Part shown: positions 52,131 through 61,300 of the stretch, in pieces | Numbering within the stretch: position 1 is the stretch's first letter | Layout of the letters: every line of letters begins with the position of its first letter | Source of the DNA: an uncultured Prevotellaceae bacterium | GTDB taxonomy: Bacteria; Bacteroidota; Bacteroidia; Bacteroidales; Bacteroidaceae | NCBI GenBank assembly: GCA_902762325.1 | Contig: CACWNV010000018.1 | Span: 1 to 64,000, forward strand | DNA length: 64,000 nucleotides | Direction: 5' to 3' | Translations under genes and position numbers: made by a program | The notes under the pieces: generated by a model | Told to the model about the DNA's origin: nothing | Seen by the model: the letters and a program-made list of their open reading frames with translations, nothing else | Databases searched by the model: none

Positions 52131-52138
52131 TATCTTTG
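52131..52138 (+). promoter_or_regulatory. Promoter -7 element of ettA
   Basis: TATCTTTG matches TAnnTTTG, 50 bases before the ATG. Confidence 0.65.
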
Positions 52139-52188
52139 CACAATAGGATATAGTAAACCTTCAATTAAACCATCTTAAAACTAAATTT

Positions 52189-53886
52189 ATGGCAACAGTT
52201 GATGACAAGAAAGTAATCTTTTCGATGCTCGGTGTGAGCAAGATTATCCAGCAGAACCAGAAGCAAGTGCTCAAGAATATTCACCTGAGTTTCTTCTATG
52301 GAGCAAAGATTGGAATCATAGGATTGAATGGAGCCGGTAAGTCTACGCTTATGAAAATTATTGCAGGACTGGATCAGCAATATCAGGGTAAGGTTGTGTG
52401 GAGTCCTGGATACTCCGTTGGCTACCTTCCCCAAGAGCCCCCTCTTAATGAAGACAAGACGGTTAAGGAGAATGTCATGGAGGGAGTGCAGTATGTTTAT
52501 GATGCACTTTCTGAATACGACCAGATTAATGTGAAGTTCGGACTGCCTGAATACTATGAGGATGCAGATAAGATGGACAAACTGATGGCTCGTCAGGCAG
52601 AACTGCAGGATATCATAGACTCCACTGATGCATGGAATATGGATTCGAAACTTGACAGGGCAATGGAAGCGCTTAGTTGTCCGCCTGCCGACTGGAGCGT
52701 GAAGAATCTCTCTGGTGGTGAACGTCGTCGTGTGGCTTTATGTCGGTTACTTTTGCAGAAGCCTGATGTGTTGTTGCTGGATGAGCCTACCAACCATCTC
52801 GATGCTGAGTCGATAGACTGGCTGGAGCAGCATCTCCAGCAGTATGAAGGAACTGTTATAGCTGTCACCCACGACCGTTACTTCCTTGATGATGTTGCTG
52901 AATGGATTCTTGAACTCGACCGCGGTGAGGGAATCCCTTGGAGAGGGAATTATTCTTCATGGCTGGAGCAGAAGAGCTTGCGGATGGCAATGGAAGAAAA
53001 GACGGCTTCAAAACGGCGCAAGACGCTTGAGCGTGAGTTAGAGTGGGTACGCATGGCTCCGAAAGCTCGTCATGCGAAAGGAAAGGCTCGTCTGAACTCT
53101 TATGATAAGATGCTGAATGAGGAGCAGAAACAGAAGGAAGAGAAACTCGAGATCTTTATCCCCAATGGTCCTCGTCTTGGTAATAAAGTTATCATTGCCG
53201 AGCATTTAGCCAAGGCATACGGAGAGAAAGTGTTGTTCAACGACCTGAATTTCATGCTGCCTCCTAATGGTATTGTCGGTGTCATCGGTCCTAATGGGGC
53301 AGGAAAGACAACGCTCTTCCGCCTTATCATGGGGTTAGAGCAGCCAGATAGCGGGACATTTGACGTGGGAGAGACAGTTAAGTTAAGCTATGTTGATCAG
53401 CAGCATAAGGATATAGACCCAGACAAAACCGTCTATCAGGTTGTCAGTGGAGGCAATGAGACAATCCGTATGGGTGGACGAGATGTGAATGTGCGTGCTT
53501 ATCTTTCCCGTTTCAATTTCAGCGGTGCCGACCAGGAGAAGAAGTGTGGTGTGCTCTCAGGTGGTGAACGTAACCGGTTGCATCTGTCCATTGCCTTGAA
53601 ACAGGAAGGAAATGTGCTGTTGCTTGACGAGCCTACCAATGACATCGATGTCAATACCCTTCGGGCTTTGGAGGAAGGACTTGAAGCGTTTGCCGGTTGT
53701 GCGGTAGTCATCAGTCACGACCGTTGGTTCTTAGACCGTATCTGTACTCATATTCTCGCTTTTGAAGGTGACGGTAATGTCTTTTATTTTGAAGGCAGTT
53801 ATACTGAATATGAGGCAAATAAGGCAAGACGACTGGGACTTGATGAGCCGAAGCGTATCAGATACCGTAAGCTGATGGATGAATAA
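52189..53886 (+). CDS. ettA: ABC-F ATPase, energy-dependent translational throttle EttA
   Basis: This 565-residue soluble ATPase binds the ribosomal E site and couples translation to ATP supply. Two ABC domains are present, each with Walker A (GLNGAGKST near residue 45; GPNGAGKTT near residue 366), signature (NLSGGERRR near 179; LSGGERNR near 459) and Walker B (LLLDEPTNHLD; LLLDEPTNDID). The linker between them has the Arg/Lys-rich helix (KTLERELEWVRMAPKARHAKGKARL region) and the arm insertion of the EttA subgroup. Length and order are those of EttA rather than the antibiotic-resistance ABC-F proteins. Confidence 0.93.
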   Translation: MATVDDKKVIFSMLGVSKIIQQNQKQVLKNIHLSFFYGAKIGIIGLNGAGKSTLMKIIAGLDQQYQGKVVWSPGYSVGYLPQEPPLNEDKTVKENVMEGVQYVYDALSEYDQINVKFGLPEYYEDADKMDKLMARQAELQDIIDSTDAWNMDSKLDRAMEALSCPPADWSVKNLSGGERRRVALCRLLLQKPDVLLLDEPTNHLDAESIDWLEQHLQQYEGTVIAVTHDRYFLDDVAEWILELDRGEGIPWRGNYSSWLEQKSLRMAMEEKTASKRRKTLERELEWVRMAPKARHAKGKARLNSYDKMLNEEQKQKEEKLEIFIPNGPRLGNKVIIAEHLAKAYGEKVLFNDLNFMLPPNGIVGVIGPNGAGKTTLFRLIMGLEQPDSGTFDVGETVKLSYVDQQHKDIDPDKTVYQVVSGGNETIRMGGRDVNVRAYLSRFNFSGADQEKKCGVLSGGERNRLHLSIALKQEGNVLLLDEPTNDIDVNTLRALEEGLEAFAGCAVVISHDRWFLDRICTHILAFEGDGNVFYFEGSYTEYEANKARRLGLDEPKRIRYRKLMDE

Positions 53887-53893
53887 ATAAAAA

Positions 53894-53935
53894 GAATCAC
53901 ATTATTCCTCTGTGGGATAATGTGATTCTCTTTTT
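53894..53935. terminator. Bidirectional terminator between ettA and the T9SS gene
   Basis: GAATCACATTAT (53894-53905) is inverted at 53917-53928. It is followed on the plus strand by TCTTTTTT and preceded by an A-rich run that gives T residues on the minus strand, so it can serve both convergent genes. Confidence 0.9.
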
Positions 53936-53961
53936 TACCAATGTTGTATCTATGATAGGCC

Positions 53962-54765
53962 TTATTTCACAGTAACCTTTTCTCCTCCTATGATATACAC
54001 ACCGGCAGGAAGTGTATTCAGGGCATCACGACCTACTACTTGCTTCTTAATCAAAGTACCTTTGAGGTCATAAACATTGAGATTACCTTCGTTGGTGGTC
54101 AAAGAATTGATTCCTGAGATCTCCGACATGCTGCTGATATGCTTGATCTGCAAGTCATTGGCAGTATCAGACTGCTTGTCCCATGTAAATCCACAACGGG
54201 TGGGAAGGAATGTCTTGTCGCCCTCAGTACGTACAAGCACGCTCTCCAGTGGTGTTACATCCTGTTGAGCCGGGATACCGTAGCGGCCATCTTTAAGTAG
54301 GCTTTGCCAGCTGCTACCGAAAGTCACACGGTTTCCTGCCATATCACTTAATGACAGGTTCTTCAGTTCTGTGCTGATGCTTGCAGCCTCAGTGTTCTTC
54401 ACCCTGAAGTATTGTGTCTTGGGTGAATATACCAAGTAGGGATAGCCGGCTTGAATACCTTCGTCTGTGCAATCCATAAAGTAGAGGTAAAGAGTATTCC
54501 CTTCCTGACCAATACCTACGAAACGCTCTACGCGAACGTCACTTGCCGCATTGCTGACTTGTTCAGCACTCATCGACATGGGCATACACAAAGTGTTGTA
54601 TCCAGCAAATAGATGACGGTTTAGTTGTACGGTCTGGTCTGTGTTCTGTAACAGTTCTACGTTGAGTGACTTCACATCAGCATAGATGTTTCTAACTCTG
54701 GTTTGTGCAAATGACTGAGTACAGATTGTAGCGACAGCCATTAAGATAAGTGTAAAATGTTTCAT
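53962..54765 (-). CDS. Secreted protein with T9SS sorting domain
   Basis: The 267-residue protein starts with a signal peptide (1-20, TQSFAQ). A middle domain of unknown fold (ARNIYADVKSLNVELL-like start to GRYGIPAQQDVTPLES) is followed by a type A T9SS C-terminal sorting domain (about 215-267, NLNVYDLKGTLIKKQVV and PAGVYIIGGEKVTVK). The cargo should therefore be moved across the outer membrane and anchored or released at the surface. The cargo domain itself is not recognised. Confidence 0.8.
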   Translation of the reverse strand: MKHFTLILMAVATICTQSFAQTRVRNIYADVKSLNVELLQNTDQTVQLNRHLFAGYNTLCMPMSMSAEQVSNAASDVRVERFVGIGQEGNTLYLYFMDCTDEGIQAGYPYLVYSPKTQYFRVKNTEAASISTELKNLSLSDMAGNRVTFGSSWQSLLKDGRYGIPAQQDVTPLESVLVRTEGDKTFLPTRCGFTWDKQSDTANDLQIKHISSMSEISGINSLTTNEGNLNVYDLKGTLIKKQVVGRDALNTLPAGVYIIGGEKVTVK

Positions 54766-54901
54766 ATCTAATCAAGGTTAAAATGATTTTAAATGCAATT
54801 TTACAAAAAAATATGGTAAAAAAGAATAGGACAGAAATGATTTAATATTTTTTATGAATCAATGTGTCACCGAATTATAGGTAATTATAAGAAATATGTC
54901 T

Positions 54902-54909
54902 TATCTTTG
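54902..54909 (+). promoter_or_regulatory. Promoter -7 element of the DUF362 fusion gene
   Basis: TATCTTTG matches TAnnTTTG, 47 bases before the first ATG. Confidence 0.65.
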
Positions 54910-54956
54910 CATATCAAATATAAATCATATCCTGAATAATTCAACTCAAACAATCT

Positions 54957-57116
54957 ATGATGACTATGAATAATCGAATGATGAAAAGAGTTTTTAGCTT
55001 GTTCTTTGTATGTATTATCTCAACTTATTGTGCAGAAGCAAGGCAGCCTGTCGATGAAGGACTCGGCAGACATAATTTCTTTTATGCAGGACAGAGCAAG
55101 CGTATGCGAATGTTTATCGTGAAGGACGGACAAGTAAGTTGGACGTATGAGAACAAGCAGGGTAGGGGTGAAATCAGTGATGCGGTACTAATGACCGACG
55201 GACATATTCTGATAGCACACCAGTATGGAATAGCCGAGTTGTCGCAGGACGGTCAGGTAATCTGGAGCTATGAGGCTCCGGCAGGAACGGAGATTCATAC
55301 CATCCAGCCAATAGGGAAGACACACGTGGTGTATGTACAGAATGGACGTCCGGCTAAAGCCGTTGTCATGGAAATCCCCTCAAAGCAGATAGTTAGAGAG
55401 TTCGAACTGCCAACAGCGCAGAATGGCTCTGTTCATGGTCAGTTCCGTAATGCCCGGCTGACTTCTCGCGGAACGCTTCTTGTGGCTAATATGGGATTGG
55501 GATGTATCAGTGAATACAATTGCTATGGTAAAGAGGTTGACAGATGGGAGGGCTTTCTTCCCTGGTCTGTCCAAGAACTGCCCAAGGGGAATCTTCTGAT
55601 AACGGGCCGCAAGGGGCACATTCAGGAGATTAACCGTATGGGACAAACAGTCTGGGAGATCAATACGACGGCTTTTGGGGTGACACAGCCACAGAAAACC
55701 GTCCGGCTAAAGAACGGACACCATATCATTAACAACTGGTATAATGAGTGGAACAAAGAGCCGATGGACACGGCGAATGCTCCTGTTCAGGCGGTAGAGA
55801 CTGACAATGACGGGAAGGTGGTCTGGCAACTTCGTGAGTGGAAGAATCCAGATTTAGGACCATCGACTACCATTCAACCATTGGATGAGGCTGTTAATCG
55901 TGAAAGGCTGTTCTTTGGAGACTTTAATCCTGTTTTCCCGAAGTTGTTTGTCAAGCCCAATGAACCTCTTGGAGTAGGCCGTGGCATCAATCCTGGTCGT
56001 GTAGCATGGATTCATAGTCCTGGTGTAGCTAACTGGGATGGAAGAACGGGACTGTGGGTAGAAGACCGTTGGAATCGGCAGGATAAGGCAGATGCCATGA
56101 TTCGGGAAGCACTCGTACAACTGACGGGTGAAAAGACGATAGCCAAGGCTTGGAAAGCTTTGTTCAGACATTTCAATAAGACACATAACAGAGGGTCGAG
56201 AAACTACCGGCATGGTGAGAAGATTGCCGTGAAACTCAACATGAACAATGCCATCACCCATCATGATACGATTGAATTGAACAGCTCTCCCTTTATGACA
56301 TTGGCACTTGTCCGTTCAATGGTCAAGGACGGAGGAGTTCGTCAGCAGGATATCATACTATGTGAACCAAGTCGCGCCATCACGGATAGCATATATAATA
56401 AGGTGCATCGGGAATTCCCCAATGTCATCTTCATTGATAACATCGGAGGAGACGGCAGACAGAAGTGTGAGTATTACGCTGATCAGATCAACTACTCTAC
56501 CGATAACGGGAAGATGGCACGAGGACTGGCTAAGTGTATTGTCGATGCGGATTATCTCATCAACAGTGCTTTGCTCAAGACTCATTCCGGTCCGGGTGTG
56601 ACACTCACATCTAAGAACTGGTATGGAGCAACTGACATTAATCTGTTGTGGAGACAGAATGCTCATAACAACATCAGCCCTGATAAGCGTCATGGCAAGC
56701 CTGGCTATAAGACATTCGTGGACTTCATCGCTCATAAGAACCTTGGGCAAAAGACGCTTCTGTTCCTTATAGACGGCACTTATGGTTCCCGTGATGTCAA
56801 TGGTGCTCCTGCTCCTAAATGGCAGAAAGAACCTTTCAATGGTGATTGGGCATGTTCGATAATAGTTTCACAAGACGAGTTGGCTTGTGATGCAGTAGGG
56901 ATGGACATACTTATAGGTGAGTGGCCTGAGTTCGGAAGTCTGAACTATTGTGACGAGTATCTGCGAGAGGCTGCTTCCATCCCCAACGCCCCAAGTGGGA
57001 CGGTCTATAAACAAGATGGTGTTCCCTTGGCGTTCCCCTTGGGATTGATGGAGCATTGGAATAATCCGAAAGAAAGGAAATACACCAAAATAGATTTGAA
57101 GTATAAACGGCTATAA
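54957..57116 (+). CDS. Exported beta-propeller fused to a DUF362 domain
   Basis: The 719-residue protein begins with a signal peptide (after several possible ATG starts between 54957 and 54981). Residues about 45-300 form a WD/PQQ-like propeller of repeated strands (GHILIAHQYGIAELSQDGQVIWSY, GNLLITGRKGHIQEINRMGQ). Residues about 340-710 match DUF362 (KIAVKLNMNNAI, DYLINSALLKTHSGPGVTLT, NWYGATD). DUF362 proteins are usually cytoplasmic and sometimes tied to Fe-S ferredoxin domains, but here no Cys-rich ferredoxin motif is present. I know no function for this secreted fusion. Confidence 0.75.
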   Translation: MMTMNNRMMKRVFSLFFVCIISTYCAEARQPVDEGLGRHNFFYAGQSKRMRMFIVKDGQVSWTYENKQGRGEISDAVLMTDGHILIAHQYGIAELSQDGQVIWSYEAPAGTEIHTIQPIGKTHVVYVQNGRPAKAVVMEIPSKQIVREFELPTAQNGSVHGQFRNARLTSRGTLLVANMGLGCISEYNCYGKEVDRWEGFLPWSVQELPKGNLLITGRKGHIQEINRMGQTVWEINTTAFGVTQPQKTVRLKNGHHIINNWYNEWNKEPMDTANAPVQAVETDNDGKVVWQLREWKNPDLGPSTTIQPLDEAVNRERLFFGDFNPVFPKLFVKPNEPLGVGRGINPGRVAWIHSPGVANWDGRTGLWVEDRWNRQDKADAMIREALVQLTGEKTIAKAWKALFRHFNKTHNRGSRNYRHGEKIAVKLNMNNAITHHDTIELNSSPFMTLALVRSMVKDGGVRQQDIILCEPSRAITDSIYNKVHREFPNVIFIDNIGGDGRQKCEYYADQINYSTDNGKMARGLAKCIVDADYLINSALLKTHSGPGVTLTSKNWYGATDINLLWRQNAHNNISPDKRHGKPGYKTFVDFIAHKNLGQKTLLFLIDGTYGSRDVNGAPAPKWQKEPFNGDWACSIIVSQDELACDAVGMDILIGEWPEFGSLNYCDEYLREAASIPNAPSGTVYKQDGVPLAFPLGLMEHWNNPKERKYTKIDLKYKRL

Positions 57117-57129
57117 TCGTTTTTATTGT

Positions 57130-57710
57130 TCTCAATGAATGAAATGCCGTAGGCATCATTTGTAATTGTGCATTTCAAATATTTGGTTCCATATTGTCGA
57201 ATTCGGAAATTTGGCAGAACGTGTTTTGTTCTTAATGAATGAAATGCCGTAGGCGTTTGATTTTGTGTTGTGTTGCAACGGAAGAAGCCGTAGGTGTTTA
57301 ATCTTGTGTTGTGTTGCAATGGAAGGAAATGCCAGAGGCATTAGACAATGGTAGCCAGCCATACACATACAACCTTGCCGTAGGTAAGGGACATACGCAG
57401 CACATGTCGCCTACCGTAAAGGCAGGCTAAATTATTTGGGGATAATCTCATACCAGCCATTTACTTTCCCTCGCTGGCGCGAACAGTGACCGTTGGTTCG
57501 CGGTGCCTAAAGGCACGGCTGTATGGCTGGCTACCTTTGTCCGATGCCTAACGGCATCTTTTCTTGCCATAGGTTTCCCCTTGTCTGATGCTTAACAGCA
57601 TCATCTTTGCTAACGGTCTGATGTGTTTGGCACTATTTTGTTGGCAATCCTTGTCTGATGCCTCTGGCATCATTTCATTACAATTGAATATCCCCAATAA
57701 TATTTCTTTA
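57130..57710. repeat. Cluster of GCC-N3-GGC palindromic repeats
   Basis: This gene-free spacer is full of short palindromes of the type ATGCCnnnGGCAT: ATGCCGTAGGCAT (57148), AAATGCCGTAGGC (57241), ATGCCAGAGGCAT (57329), GATGCCTAACGGCATC (57544), GATGCTTAACAGCATC (57588) and GATGCCTCTGGCATC (57658). Some lie in longer direct repeats (AATGAATGAAATGCCGTAGG at 57135 and 57235; GTTGTGTTGCAA twice). The small ORFs seen here are artefacts of repeats. Confidence 0.8.
57327..57559. repeat. Long inverted repeat framing the palindrome cluster
   Basis: GGTAGCCAGCCATAC (57350-57364) is perfectly inverted at 57521-57535. Outside these, GGCATTAGACAAT (57338-57350) pairs imperfectly with the inverse of 57535-57549, giving arms of about 38 bp around a 155-bp core that includes a second pair (GCCGTAGGTAAGG / GCCTACCGTAAAGG). 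Confidence 0.75.
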
Positions 57711-57719
57711 TGCAATTTC

Positions 57720-57958
57720 ATTGCTGTTGGGCATTACAAATACCCATGCTCGACACACGCGGATTTCAAATTCGGGTGAACGAAGATTTGTCAAATAATA
57801 TTCGAATTTTGAGCCCAAAAAATGGGGGGTATTGGTCACGAAATGGTCACTCGGTCGAAAAAACGTCGATTTTTGATGTTTTTCGTAATGTGTTGAATGA
57901 CAAATGGTTGCACGAATTTAAAACTGTAAACGGGCGGTTTGCAAAATATTAATTTGCC
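57720..57958. other. AT-rich spacer preceding 22-bp array 3
   Basis: These 239 bases separate the palindrome cluster from array 3. They contain no convincing gene; a short hairpin (CGAAAAAAC paired with GTTTTTCG at about 57858-57887) is the only structure. It may be a conserved flank of the array. Confidence 0.5.
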
Positions 57959-58080
57959 AAAGGTATCGTTTCGGTGCGCGAAAGGTATCGTTTCGTCGTG
58001 TGAAAGGTTATGTTTGAGGCGATGAAACATGACCTTTGGCGCAGTCAAAGCTTAGGTTTGGCGGTGCGAAACCTAAGCGA
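57959..58080. repeat. 22-bp array 3 (AAA-N7-TTT-N9), 6 units
   Basis: AAA triplets begin at 57959, 57981, 58003, 58025, 58047 and 58069, and TTT triplets at 57969, 57991, 58013, 58035 and 58057, all exactly 22 bases apart. The seven-base cores are GGTATCG, GGTATCG, GGTTATG, CATGACC, GCTTAGG and CCTAAGC. Unit 4 is nearly the inverse of unit 3, and unit 6 the exact inverse of the unit 5 core, so neighbours can pair as hairpins with nine-base loops. It lies between two convergent genes. Confidence 0.9.
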
Positions 58081-58086
58081 TGGGAA

Positions 58087-58115
58087 AATGAAGAGTGAAG
58101 AATGAAGAGTGAAGA
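58087..58115. repeat. GAAGAGT/GAAGAAT simple repeat
   Basis: AATGAAGAGTGAAGAATGAAG and its continuation repeat a 7-8-base unit. The reverse complement of the same unit forms the signal-peptide repeat at 13904-13937. Confidence 0.75.
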
Positions 58116-58241
58116 AGCTGTTTTTACACATTTTAACTTCTCTTTCATCACTTTTCCCCGACAAGTTTTTGTCAATATCTTTGACGTGATTAAGAACATG
58201 AACTATAGGGAATACTGGCGGTTTTATTCACTAACAAGAAA

Positions 58242-58273
58242 GAAGGCTGGTGATTGTGATTTCACCAGCCTTC
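58242..58273 (-). terminator. Terminator of the CotH/LTD gene
   Basis: GAAGGCTGGTG (58242-58252) is perfectly inverted at 58263-58273; on the minus strand it is followed by TTTCTTGTT. Confidence 0.75.
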
Positions 58274-58342
58274 ATTGATTGTTCAGCAGATATTTGTGTT
58301 TATGATCTTTCCATTGAACGGCTTACGTTCCTGAATTGAATC

Positions 58343-61300
58343 TTATTTGACGAATTTGCATGTAGCGCTATGTCCGTTGTTATCGCGGACTTGTGCGATA
58401 TAGCAGCCTTTAGACAGTTCACCTACAGGAATCTCTGCATAGTTGCCATTCAAGTCGGCATCTTTACTTCCAATGAACTGGCCGGCAAGATTATAGATGT
58501 TAACGTGAACGCTCTTAGAATCGTTGCTTCTGACAATGATACTTCCCATCACATAACGAGCCGTTAAGTCGCCTTTCGATTGAGCCGTCAGCTGTTGGAT
58601 ACCGTTAGGATTGGCTTGTTCGACAGGAGTGAGGTAACTGGTGAGTACGTTTGTCTTGGCGATGCTCGGAATGTTCATCAGATAGACATCGTTGCTGCCA
58701 TCAGGATAACGACCGACGGTTTCATCCATTGCGTGTTCGTTGTATGCCAGTTCGTCCGTCCATGAATGGTCTTGAGCGCTTAAGATGACGCTACCTCCAT
58801 CAGCAGCCAGTTTGAAAGAAGCATGCAACTGGCTGACAGGTTCGAGATTATCACACCAGATAATCAGGAAATCGTGAGGCTGAATGACCGTCTGGAGATT
58901 GCCGGAGCCTTTGCTGATCTGGTATTTTTCCGGCTTCTTGGGATTATCAGTGATAAACATTCCTTCAACGTCGATGGGCTCATCGGTCGTGTTGTACAGT
59001 TCTATCCAGTCGTTTCGTTTCCAATATTCGTTGACGTAGATGCCATTTGCAGCACTCACCTCATTGATACGGACAGGAGTGATGCCCTGTGCAGTCTTCT
59101 CCTCTTCAGACAATGGCTGGAAGCAGGCGGTCAGTGCGATGTTGTAATCATCCGGAAGTTCTAACGTAGATTCCGTTGAAACCATTCCTTTGTCTTCTGC
59201 ATCGACAGAGGTAACAAGTTGTGCAGCCCAATAGAGGTCGCTTGAAGAGGCACTGTTGTTATGGACTTCGACAGCCACGACATTTGAGCCGCTACGGAAG
59301 AGTTGGGCAGGCAGGTCGATCGTACCAGTCAGAGGGGTGTCGGAAGCGTATGAACTGGAATACGTGTTGAACGTGACGGTGCCATTAGGCATGTTGAAAC
59401 GTCCGGCTTCCACGCCGTTGACATAGATGATAAACCCGTCGTCCACCTCATAGTTCAGAATGAACACATCCTTGCTGGCAGGCGTTTCCTTCAAGTTGAA
59501 TGTATGACGGAAATAAGTGGTGGGATTCTTCTGGCTGGCATTAGTACCATAGCTGACGGTCGTCTTTATGCCATCCATCTTGTATCCAAGAGGACTCTCG
59601 CCCGAAGCCCAAGCGTTATCGTTGTAACTTGCTGCCCTCCAGTTGTTATTTGACAAGGCACCCTTATCGTAATACTTCCATATACTATTTTTCCCGATAA
59701 CTTCATTGCTGGCAGTTGTCGTCTGCTTCCATCCCACAAAGGAATAGCCTGCGGGAGCCTGAGCCTTCAGTACAATAGGAGCAAAGAGGGTTCCGTCGAA
59801 TTCACTATAAGGAATCTCCAAGTCGTTGACAAAGAGTTTAGCCTCCGGGGTATCGGTCTTCAACTGTACCTTCTGCTTTTTCACATTCGTCAACTGCATC
59901 TGGCGGAAGTTCTGCATGCAGGTAATCATGTCGTCATTCAATGTCTGGAGCTTCGAGCGGATGAGATTGGCAGACCCGTCGGGACTTCTCCTTCCGTCGA
60001 GTTGCATCATCGGTCTTACAAAGTCAGCCAGTTCGTCGACGATGGCAGTGGCACGCTCCTTCTCGAACACACTACCGCCAATCAGACAGAATGTGTCAAT
60101 GAACTTCTTGCGGAACGTGTCGTTCTTTAATAAGTTCAGGAAGAGCGTGACAAGTTTTATTTCCTCATATCGTTCTTCTTGCGTGTCGTAGATGTAGTTG
60201 AACGTATGCCACTGGTCGTTGGCAAATGCCGTAAAGGGATTACTGTTCTTGAAGGCAAAGTCGAGGTCGAAGGTGACAAACCGATAGCGCCCGTCCTGTT
60301 GGTCGCGGTATCCCTTTATGTTATTGTGCGGCCAGTCGTTGGAACCCAAGAACAGTTCAACCGCCATGTAATTGATATACTCGTCCATGTCGAGCAGTTG
60401 CTGCAACCCTTCATAGACATCAGCCTTCTCAGCCTGTTCGCCCAGCTTATAGATTCTGTTAAGAACTTCGGGAGAACCCACCATGAAGACAACATTGGAG
60501 TCGGCACTCATTTCGAACATATCGATTTTTTCGTCATCGTATCCGAAGTTAGCCTCTACATACTTCTTGTTGTTGGGTTCACGCATATTCAGCACTCCTC
60601 TGAACTCTCCATTCACATACTCGATGATGGGGACGTATGACTGTACGTCCAGGTTAATCCCCGAACGCTGGATGATGGTTTGCAGGGCTGGGTCTAAGAA
60701 TCGGCTGCCGTTATTCTCCCATACATCATTTCCGCCATTGCGCAACAACAGCACTTTGTTTCTCAGATAGGGCTTCTGGGGGAAGAACGTATAGTCAAGG
60801 CGGTTCTTTCCATCAAACTCCTTACCGGCTTTTAGCTTGAAGGAGCGGGGAGTGGCAGAACGTGTCCAACCGCCAGAGACGGATATTTGCACATCCTGAT
60901 TGTAAGCCATTGTTCCTTCAGTAGTGATAAAGGAGAAGTTCACGGGACGTTCCCAGTCCATGTTCCAGTTGCATTTGGAGCTCTGTCCATTGCCCGTTTT
61001 TCCATTTGTGCCTTTGGTGTCAATGCCCCATAGGTTATCCGTGAAATACTTTTTGTTTCCTACGATGGATACAACGGGAATGGTGTATTTGTTATCTGTC
61101 TTGATATAGGAACGGGTAACAGGAATGCTGGGCAGCCATCCGTCCTTATATAAACGGACGCAAAGGTTTGTCGTGTTGTTGAAAGAGAAGATGCCGTTGG
61201 TGCTGATCTGCCCGTTGCCAGTCTCAGGAACATCATACGACTCCCATGAAATATCATCGAAATAATAGTTGTTCTCACTTCCCCTCAATTCATTGAGATT

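Noticed and set aside
57710-57952. 80-codon ORF, and the 70-codon ORF opposite at 57836-58048
   Set aside because: Both run through repeats and AT-rich spacer, without start signals or family resemblance.
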